In this document: one piece after another, positions 52,038 through 57,543 of the stretch
How the letters are laid out: every line of letters begins with the position of its first letter
How positions within the stretch are numbered: the first letter of the stretch is position 1
DNA from: an uncultured Saprospiraceae bacterium
GTDB lineage: Bacteria; Bacteroidota; Bacteroidia; Chitinophagales; Saprospiraceae
Assembly (NCBI GenBank): GCA_937928575.1
Contig: CALFWW010000098.1
Coordinates: 1 to 57,543 of the forward strand
DNA: 57,543 bases
Reading direction: 5' to 3'
Translations under genes and position numbers: made by a program
The notes under the pieces: generated by a model
What the model saw: the letters and a program-made list of their open reading frames with translations, nothing else
Database searches by the model: none
Told to the model about the DNA's origin: nothing

Positions 52038-52254
52038 TATACAGATTGAACCCCAAAATGGCGGTTATCTATGAGAAAAATTTATCGATATCTGCGTTGA
52101 AAATAAAGTCATGTGCTTTTGCAATGCAAGCCAGCGCGGTAACTAAGGCTATGTTTACGTTCTTCGCCTTAATCTCAATAAATTTTTCCTCCATATAATT
52201 TGCAAGCCCTTTTGTAGTACAAGCTAGCGCCATTTTAGACTACAATTTGTATTA
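52038..52254. mobile_element. MITE copy B (217 bp)
   Basis: Right end TAGACTACAATTTGTATTA (52236-52254) is a perfect terminal repeat; the left end is diverged (TATACAGATTGAA from 52038). Minus-strand ORF 52069-52194 (41 aa) starts MEEKFIEIKAKNVNIALVTA and ends ...NADIDKFFS-stop. It shares the frame of copies C and E. Confidence 0.8.
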
Positions 52255-52310
52255 TTTATTTGTTAGGGTTAATGAGACGTATCTGATTTGTTATCTCAGT
52301 AAATTTTAAA

Positions 52311-52475
52311 TTATACAAATTGTAGTCTATAATTAGGGTTATCTTTGAGAAAAATTTCCCGATGTCTTCGTTAGAAAGCCTCGCCGTAACTAAGGCTATG
52401 TCTACGTTTTCTGCCTTGATCTCGAAAAATTTTCCTTCCAAATATATCCGCACTTTTAGACTACAATTTGTATTA
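52311..52475. mobile_element. MITE copy C (165 bp)
   Basis: Both terminal inverted repeats are intact: ATACAAATTGTAGTCTA near 52313-52329 and its inverse near 52457-52473. Minus-strand frame reads EGKFFEIKAENVDIALVTA...LSNEDIGKFFS and continues through the end. It is 27 bp shorter than copies B and E in the middle. Copies B and C are separated by 56 bp, between the FGE gene and the Pif1 gene. Confidence 0.85.
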
Positions 52476-52534
52476 CAGATTCGAAAATTTAAAGGACATA
52501 GAATCCTGAGCCACAAAAGTAGGGATCTAGTCAT

Positions 52535-55015
52535 TTATTTATTATCAACTTCCTGAGTTTTCAAAAAAGCCAACCCCATTCTTAAATCACCATAAGTGAA
52601 ATCTGATCCCAAAACTTTAATCGCTTGTGATAGACCTTTTTCTTCCGCTTTTTCAAAGTAGGTAACGATTTTATCTAACTTTTCTTGCTTCAAAAATTTC
52701 GTTACTTCCAATTCACCAATACTAACATAATGGGACAAATGACCGGTAATAGTAGATTCGGCCAAACTCCGTGTCTCGGCTATTTCTTTAATGGACTTAC
52801 CTTCTTTAAAAAGTTCCATAGTGATGATTTTGGTGTCCCGTTTGTCAGTATTAGGGGGTCTTTTTATTGTGCCAGTCAATAAGTGTAATTGATCTGTTTT
52901 TAATTGGTGATCGGCACTATATTGTTGAACAATTTCAATGATGGCTGCTCCGTATTTCTCCACTTTCACTTTTCCGATGCCATGAATCTTTTTCAAAGTA
53001 TAGGAAGTGACAGGTCTCACTTCTGCAATTTCGATCAGCGACTTGGTGGTTGCTACACTAAAAAGTTTGACATCTTCCTTTTCTGCTTCTTGTGCTCTCC
53101 AATTGGATAGGATTTCATAAAGCGCTGGGTGTTCGATATCTTTCGGAGTTTTGTTGGGAACGACTGCTGCTGTTTTTGCTTGTGTTTTTGTTTTCTTGAA
53201 ATCTAGGTCGGCATCGACAATGGCCTTCACATAATTATTGGCTGTAAAATTTCCGAGACAAGCTTTGAACCCTGCAATTTTAATAACCATTGCTTTGCGA
53301 AGTGCTTCGACTTTTTCGGTAACTTTTTTCTCGACCGTCTGATTGTCCGTTAAGATTTGTAATTGATTTAAATCGGGAAGTAGCTCATCTTCTATTTTAG
53401 GAATAAAATATGCACTTGCTTTTTGTAAGCGTTCTTTCAAATCTTGATTTTCCTCTGGCATTGCTGCCTCTTGAAAATAAGTGGTCAAATGTCGAGCAAA
53501 TTTTCCAGCAACTTCAATGACTTCATTTCCAGCTTTTGTTTTGAATGCTATAAAATCAGCTTCTATACTGCCTGCAAGTGAATTGTTGTGTTCAAGAATT
53601 GCACGCTCTAATTGATTGAAGATAACATTTAAAGGTCTACCATCAAATAAGTCGTAAAGTAACTCTTGTTGATATTCTTTTTTCGCTTTTAACAATTGCT
53701 GTTCATCAGGAGGATTCTGTTGATTTTCTTCGGTATAATTTCGAACGACTGAATCTGTTTTTACCGAAGTTGAACCAATTTTTGACCGTAATACTATGCC
53801 TTCAAAACTTTTGCACCGACTTAATGCTACATACACTTGACCATGTGCAAAAGCAGCTTGTGCATCAATAATCACACGTTCGAAAGTGAGACCTTGACTT
53901 TTATGGATCGTAATTGCCCAAGCCAATTTTAAAGGATGCTGAATAAAAGTACCGAGTTCTTCTTCCAGTACTTCTTTGGTCTTTTTATTCAACGTGTATT
54001 TCATGTTGCGCCATTCTGCTTGAAAAACAGTAATGTCAAAATTATCGCCAGGACAACGAACATAAATATCAGTCCTATCAATTTTAGTGATGGTTCCAAT
54101 TTTGCCATTATAATATTGTTTGTCACCCGAAACATCGTTTTTGACAAACATGACTTGTGCGCCTACTTTGAATTCAAGATCGACAGCCGTTGGATAGGAA
54201 TGTGCGGGGAAATCACCCTTTATTTCCGCTTTGAAATGATAGGATTTTCCTGAGACATCTTTGAGTTTTCGTCGATTAATTTCTTGCGCGGTTGCATTAT
54301 GCGAGGTTAATGTTATGTAACCTTCTTTCTCTTTGGGTTTAAAACCTTCTTGGTATCGACTATTCAGTTGTTGCAAAACTGCATCGTCCATTTTATTATC
54401 TCGAACTTTATTTAACAACTCAATAAAAGTTGCATCTGATTGTCGATAGATGTGGGTCAGTTCAATCGTAACGGCATTTGTTTTTTTAAGTGCATGACTA
54501 CCGAAAAAATATGCAGTATCATAATGCGGTTTCAATAATTCCCATTCCTGTTGTCGAACTACTGGCGGCAATTGATGAAGATCACCAATCATTAATAACT
54601 GTACGCCTCCAAAGGGTTTGGTATAGTTGCAATATCTTCTGAGTACCGCATCAATTGCATCCAAAACATCTGCGCGAACCATAGATATCTCATCGATGAC
54701 CAACAAGTCAAGGCTTCGCAACAACTTAATCTTATCACCAGAAAATCGTCGCTTTTTCATCTCTTCACGTGCTTGACCAGGTACAAGCGGTCCAAATGGA
54801 AGTTGAAAAAGGGAGTGTATTGTTACACCTTTTGCATTAATAGCAGCAACACCAGTAGGAGCAACTACTGCCATTCTTTTTTTCGTTTCAGTTTTAATTC
54901 TATGGAGGAACGTGGTTTTACCAGTACCCGCCTTGCCCGTCAAGAAGACAGGCTTGTTTGTGTGACACACATATTTATAGGCAAGATCAAGTTGTGGATT
55001 GGTCGAATGATTCAT
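52535..55015 (-). CDS. Pif1-like helicase with HRDC and C-terminal HTH domains
   Basis: 826 aa, cytoplasmic. Helicase part (about 1-430): LTGKAGTGKTTFLHRI (Walker A), VVAPTGVAAINAKGVTIHSLF, LVIDEISMVRADVLD (Walker B), MIGDLHQLPPVV, and the UvrD-like C-terminal WAITIHKSQGLTFERVIID and GQVYVALSRCKSFEG. A helical linker follows; then an HRDC-type domain (about 650-725: IHGIGKVKVEKYGAAIIEIV) and an HTH_40-like winged region (about 745-800: LFKEGKSIKEIAETRSLAESTITGHL). Pif1 enzymes unwind 5'-3' and resolve G-quadruplexes; the tail is of the type usually attached to RecQ in this phylum. Confidence 0.93.
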   Translation of the reverse strand: MNHSTNPQLDLAYKYVCHTNKPVFLTGKAGTGKTTFLHRIKTETKKRMAVVAPTGVAAINAKGVTIHSLFQLPFGPLVPGQAREEMKKRRFSGDKIKLLRSLDLLVIDEISMVRADVLDAIDAVLRRYCNYTKPFGGVQLLMIGDLHQLPPVVRQQEWELLKPHYDTAYFFGSHALKKTNAVTIELTHIYRQSDATFIELLNKVRDNKMDDAVLQQLNSRYQEGFKPKEKEGYITLTSHNATAQEINRRKLKDVSGKSYHFKAEIKGDFPAHSYPTAVDLEFKVGAQVMFVKNDVSGDKQYYNGKIGTITKIDRTDIYVRCPGDNFDITVFQAEWRNMKYTLNKKTKEVLEEELGTFIQHPLKLAWAITIHKSQGLTFERVIIDAQAAFAHGQVYVALSRCKSFEGIVLRSKIGSTSVKTDSVVRNYTEENQQNPPDEQQLLKAKKEYQQELLYDLFDGRPLNVIFNQLERAILEHNNSLAGSIEADFIAFKTKAGNEVIEVAGKFARHLTTYFQEAAMPEENQDLKERLQKASAYFIPKIEDELLPDLNQLQILTDNQTVEKKVTEKVEALRKAMVIKIAGFKACLGNFTANNYVKAIVDADLDFKKTKTQAKTAAVVPNKTPKDIEHPALYEILSNWRAQEAEKEDVKLFSVATTKSLIEIAEVRPVTSYTLKKIHGIGKVKVEKYGAAIIEIVQQYSADHQLKTDQLHLLTGTIKRPPNTDKRDTKIITMELFKEGKSIKEIAETRSLAESTITGHLSHYVSIGELEVTKFLKQEKLDKIVTYFEKAEEKGLSQAIKVLGSDFTYGDLRMGLAFLKTQEVDNK

Positions 55016-55095
55016 ATTCGCTCATTTAGAGTTTAGTCAAGATTATTAAAAATACCTGTTGGTTATTATACAGATAGGTCCTAATGTTCTTGATG

Positions 55096-55127
55096 CAAAC
55101 CTACGGCACTAAATGTAAAATGACAAA
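55096..55127 (-). promoter_or_regulatory. Promoter of the Pif1-like gene
   Basis: On the minus strand, TTTG (complement of CAAA at 55124-55127) is separated by about 20 bp from TAGGTTTG (complement of 55096-55103), matching both halves of the Bacteroidota promoter. The predicted transcript start is near 55089, about 74 nt before the ATG at 55015. Confidence 0.65.
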
Positions 55128-55155
55128 TAAATAGACTCTCGTTGGGTAACATAGT

Positions 55156-55195
55156 TGTTTATAAATGTTTGTAAACGTTTGTAGCCGTTTGTAGT
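55156..55195. repeat. Four 10-bp helically phased repeats
   Basis: TGTTTATAAA, TGTTTGTAAA, CGTTTGTAGC and CGTTTGTAGT follow each other without a gap (55156, 55166, 55176, 55186). One repeat per helix turn, upstream of the Pif1-like promoter, would suit a cooperative DNA-binding protein. Confidence 0.6.
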
Positions 55196-55392
55196 GATGT
55201 CTTTTGTGTGAGGATATCGGCAGTGAATGAGGCGGAAATGCTTGTGATTCAGAAAATGTAGTAGGGGCTTACGGAAATTCTGCGTAATCTTAACTTTAAG
55301 TTCGCCACATACTGGTTTGATTATGACATCGGAAAATGGTTCTTGTTAGGTCCTGATTGTCAATAATAATGATAGTTTATCGGCACTTCCTG

Positions 55393-55409
55393 TTATACAA
55401 ATTGTATTA
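55393..55409. repeat. Solo MITE end
   Basis: TTATACAAATTGTATTA equals a left MITE end joined directly to a right-end TTA; possibly the scar of an excised copy. Confidence 0.5.
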
Positions 55410-55450
55410 CTTGTCCTTAAGTGATTTTATTGTTGCAAGGATGAATTAAC

Positions 55451-55497
55451 AAAAAAACGCCGAAGCAAATAAATTAATTTTGCTTCGGCGTTTTTTT
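55451..55497 (-). terminator. Terminator of the porin/FMN-binding operon
   Basis: AAAAAAACGCCGAAGCAAA (55451-55469) and its exact inverse (55479-55497) form a 19-bp perfect stem including A/T tracts with a 9-nt loop. It lies 16 nt after the FMN-binding gene stop. The only other items in 55016-55450 are the promoter, phased repeats and solo MITE end listed above. Confidence 0.93.
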
Positions 55498-55512
55498 AAT
55501 GTTTTTGAGTAA

Positions 55513-56085
55513 CTAGTTTTTACTAGCTTCAACATTCATATTGATTGCACAGAAATCATTTAGACTACCGATCAGAGCATTGTAAGAGATGGTCGCACCC
55601 GAAATTCCATCCACTTCAATTGAATTGTTGGAGAAATCGCAAATATTTTTCCCAACATACTGTTTGAGATAACGTTTCGAGGCAATTTCGTAACCATAAT
55701 CAGAGAAATAATCCAAGACTTTGATATTTAAAATTTCAAAATTGGAGTCGACAATTACAGCGAGATCATAATACTCCGCTCCGACATTATTGGTGACTAC
55801 ATTTTTATTGCTGGCAGTGCATCCAGTTAGAGAGCAAGCTTTCACTTCTTTGAGGAACAAATATCCGCTTGCATTGGTATCGTGGTTGATGAAATATTGT
55901 TCAAATTTTTCTTTAGGAACCTCCATACCCTTTAAGGAAACGATGCCGTCCAAATCAAAAACTTTATTAATGTGCTTTTCGATTTTTGATTTATACTGTT
56001 CATACATTCGGCCTTCATTTTCTTTTGGGATGGTAAAAGAAAATAGACTCAAAACGACTAAAAGAAAACTACTTTTTAAAACCAT
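55513..56085 (-). CDS. FMN-binding domain protein
   Basis: Start at ATG 56085 (MVLKSSFLLVVLSLFSFTIP, a signal sequence), 190 aa; this ATG overlaps the end of the porin gene (GTATGGTTTTAA), so translation is coupled. The C-terminal half is an FMN-binding domain: VDSNFEILNIKVLDYFSDYGYEIASKRYLKQYVGKNI and IEVDGISGATISYNALIGSL, where SGATIS holds the Thr for covalent FMN attachment in RnfG/NqrC-type proteins. ACSLTGCTA is a possible disulfide. It should be an exported flavoprotein; with the porin it may serve an envelope redox or metal-reduction step. Confidence 0.88.
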   Translation of the reverse strand: MVLKSSFLLVVLSLFSFTIPKENEGRMYEQYKSKIEKHINKVFDLDGIVSLKGMEVPKEKFEQYFINHDTNASGYLFLKEVKACSLTGCTASNKNVVTNNVGAEYYDLAVIVDSNFEILNIKVLDYFSDYGYEIASKRYLKQYVGKNICDFSNNSIEVDGISGATISYNALIGSLNDFCAINMNVEASKN

Positions 56086-57218
56086 ACGCCTATTCCTGTA
56101 TTTATTTGTAAAGATGGATTTTCGTGTATGTTGGTCCATTGACCATCAATTTTGAAAATAGCACCTTCAGCTGCTTTGTAATTAATTCCGGTTGTAATGA
56201 TATGATTCACTCCCATATTGTCATTGCCGATTACCTCATCAAGCACTGAGTCAATATAACTGTATCTGGCAAACGCAATCCATTTTCCGTTTTTAGTAAA
56301 GGGTCGACCTGCTTCAATATAAGTCCCAAAAGAAGAGGCTCCTAAATCACTGCCTGTTTTTGCACGATAGGCCTCAACATTTTCATTTTTGGAATAAATT
56401 ACTTGTCCTCTGATCGTCCAATTGGCCATGTCAAAACTACCATGCAATCCAACCATATTTGTGTAAACAGTTGTACTATCCGCCACACTTTTCAATGCTT
56501 TATTTGACCGTTCAATTCCTGTATACGCATCTGTATTTGACTTTCCAGAATAGATGGATAATCCGATTTTTCCATTCGTGAAACCAAAGTATTCTAATTG
56601 TCCAGAAACTGCTGGCAATCCCGACATAATGGTTTTTATACCTTTTTGTCTACCGGATCTAAAGTTGGAGGCAGCATTAAACTTAGCTTCACCAGATTTG
56701 TATCCTAACAATCCGTTTACAAGATAGATTTGATATTTTATATCGTTGCTCGGGAAGATTCCATTTAGACCAATACCAATGTCCCGCCAAGTTGTTGGGA
56801 CTAAGTTGCGATCTATATAAGGTCGGTCCACGCTGTAAAAATTATTCGGCTCGTGATACTCATTGACAAGTCCCATAGGAAGTAAAATCATTCCAGCCTT
56901 AATTGTAGTGTTTCCCGCAATCTTGTGTTTAATGAATCCTTGCTCTAAAAAAATCTCATTACCGTGTTCTAGTTCCCACTCCGTAACAAACTGTGTATTT
57001 CTATTAAATTGATACCCGAAGAGGGCCACCATTCTTTTAGCATCGAATTTACCTTGCTGAAAAGTAGTCGTATTGACCGGTTGATAGTAATGTAACTCCC
57101 CGTACATTCTGATGAAGAGATTTCCAAGTGTACCGTCTTTATCAAAGTCGATATTTTGTGCTTTTAAAATGGGAGAGGCGAGCGATAAAAGAACAAATAT
57201 GAATAGAAAATTCTTCAT
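56076..57218 (-). CDS. Porin, phosphate-selective OprO/OprP-like
   Basis: Start at ATG 57218 (MKNFLFIFVLLSLASPILKAQ), 380 aa. After the signal peptide: LFIRMYGELHYYQPVNTT, then alternating strands with short turns (VALFGYQFNRNTQFVTEWELEHG, NEIFLEQGFIKHKIAGNTTIKAGMILLPMG), ending in the aromatic INTGIGVWF, all typical of 16-strand trimeric porins. NLVPTTWRDIGIGLNG and LPAVSGQLEYFGF match porin P-like groups in Bacteroidota. Substrate unknown. First gene of the two-gene operon, with a promoter and overlapping operator upstream. Confidence 0.85.
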   Translation of the reverse strand: MKNFLFIFVLLSLASPILKAQNIDFDKDGTLGNLFIRMYGELHYYQPVNTTTFQQGKFDAKRMVALFGYQFNRNTQFVTEWELEHGNEIFLEQGFIKHKIAGNTTIKAGMILLPMGLVNEYHEPNNFYSVDRPYIDRNLVPTTWRDIGIGLNGIFPSNDIKYQIYLVNGLLGYKSGEAKFNAASNFRSGRQKGIKTIMSGLPAVSGQLEYFGFTNGKIGLSIYSGKSNTDAYTGIERSNKALKSVADSTTVYTNMVGLHGSFDMANWTIRGQVIYSKNENVEAYRAKTGSDLGASSFGTYIEAGRPFTKNGKWIAFARYSYIDSVLDEVIGNDNMGVNHIITTGINYKAAEGAIFKIDGQWTNIHENPSLQINTGIGVWF

Positions 57219-57264
57219 TTTAGATGACATTGTCTTTGACTTGATTTGCGGTTAAAAATCGATG

Positions 57265-57272
57265 CAAATATA
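57265..57272 (-). promoter_or_regulatory. -7 element of the porin operon
   Basis: TATATTTG on the minus strand matches TAnnTTTG, 47 nt before the ATG at 57218. Confidence 0.6.
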
Positions 57273-57286
57273 AAAAAGTCTTTCTT

Positions 57287-57305
57287 ATTTAGATATGGTC
57301 TAAAT
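57287..57305. promoter_or_regulatory. Operator candidate overlapping the -33 region
   Basis: ATTTAGA-TATGG-TCTAAAT is a perfect 7-bp inverted repeat with a 5-nt spacer. Its centre is about 28 bp upstream of the -7 element, where the -33 contact should be, a classical repressor position. The half-site recurs at 27136-27152. Confidence 0.55.
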
Positions 57306-57403
57306 AAATATTGTGGATTTTAACATTTACAATTTCCTATATGTTTTGCTCAATTTTATGCGAAAACAGGTCATTTCTGACCTTTTTGCTGATTTTGAAT
57401 AAC

Positions 57404-57543
57404 TAATACAAATAATACTCTATAATTGCGGATATCTATGAGAAAATTTTACTGATATCTGCGTTGGAAAGCCCTGTCTGCTTGGCGCAGTCAGGCAGGC
57501 TCGCCGTAACTAAGGCTATGTCTGCGTTTTCCGCCTTAATCTC
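57404..57543. mobile_element. MITE copy E, cut by the window edge
   Basis: Starts with a diverged end (TAATACAAATAATACTC) and continues with the family body GCGGATATCTATGAGAAAA. Minus-strand frame reads EIKAENADIALVTASLPDC...GLSNADISKIFS-stop. The variable central part (57473-57499) is a hairpin-like sequence CCTGTCTGC...CAGGCAGG. The right end is beyond the window. Confidence 0.75.

Noticed and set aside
51971-52198. 75-aa + strand frame directly after the FGE gene
   Set aside because: It lies on the wrong strand of MITE copy B; its sequence is the reverse side of the conserved minus-strand frame, and it begins immediately at the preceding stop codon without a start signal.
52256-52534. 92-aa minus-strand frame between the Pif1 gene and the MITEs
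   Set aside because: It is a read-through of MITE copy C plus flanks; only the middle part, shared between copies, may mean anything, and it is reported under the MITE.
1-57543. tRNA, rRNA and complete transposase genes
   Set aside because: Scanning for T-loop-like GTTCRANTC cloverleaf patterns, rRNA signatures and transposase motifs on both strands gave nothing convincing; a covariance-model search would be needed to exclude unusual cases.

Overview
The window reads as chromosomal DNA of a gliding or marine-type member of the Bacteroidota, most likely Saprospiria/Saprospiraceae. The reasons are AT-rich composition, secreted proteins ending in type IX secretion (T9SS) Por-type sorting domains (FPNP...GxYF style tails), SusC/Oar-like TonB receptors with N-terminal carboxypeptidase-regulatory domains, many lipoproteins, and Bacteroidota-type promoter motifs (TAnnTTTG at -7) with few clear Shine-Dalgarno sites. 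I see no rRNA, tRNA, CRISPR array, prophage or complete IS element. The placement below phylum level is an inference.

Layout. 1-8.5 kb: a membrane-anchored coiled-coil protein (cut by the window edge) with a lipoprotein, a CtlX-type citrulline/arginine hydrolase, an Oar-like TonB receptor, a cupredoxin fused to a T9SS tail, and a DUF1697 protein. 8.5-24.7 kb: a run of cell-surface proteins (CAP-domain lipoprotein, CHRD-repeat adhesin-like protein, lipocalin-like lipoprotein, cysteine-rich secreted protein, Ig-like lipoprotein, beta-helix protein) mixed with RecQ, a Tat-exported pirin, an EF-hand protein, a DUF3089 hydrolase, a PhnA-like domain protein, signal peptidase II and arginase. 24.8-30 kb: a cysteine-motif TonB receptor, an arginyl-transferase-like protein and a cluster of small uncharacterised genes. 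30.5-36.6 kb: a candidate signalling locus with an outer-membrane barrel, a divergent ECF sigma factor and its likely anti-sigma protein, then a convergent TPR-CHAT protease-like membrane protein with an unknown partner gene. 37-43.2 kb: a metallophosphoesterase, a 33-residue basic protein, an alpha-oxoamine synthase fused to an acetyltransferase module, and a flotillin/NfeD-like membrane-microdomain pair. 43.7-57.5 kb: GNAT, thioredoxin, an RND efflux pair, a formylglycine-generating-enzyme lipoprotein, a Pif1-type helicase with HRDC and HTH tail, and a translationally coupled porin/FMN-binding pair.

Several genes touch arginine metabolism (CtlX, arginase, the arginyl-transferase-like protein) but are far apart and on different strands, so I do not claim a pathway cluster. 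Real functional units visible from spacing are the RND adaptor/pump pair (6-nt gap), NfeD/flotillin (19-nt gap), sigma/anti-sigma (24-nt gap), the unknown gene/CHAT pair, and porin/FMN-binding protein (overlapping stop and start).

The most unusual layer is repetitive. A MITE-like family with terminal inverted repeats built on ATACAAATTGTAGTCTA occurs at five loci (one solo, one internally deleted), and three copies keep one readable minus-strand frame despite a 27-bp length difference. A second palindromic family built on TTAACACATAG occurs twice, and a fragment of it supplies the thioredoxin stop codon. Further distinct palindromes or repeats lie at 1936-2098, 20661-21116, 24720-24821 and 30150-30232. 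Two similar ATTTAG...CTAAAT palindromes sit in front of a putative metal-linked TonB receptor and a porin operon and look like operators of one regulator.
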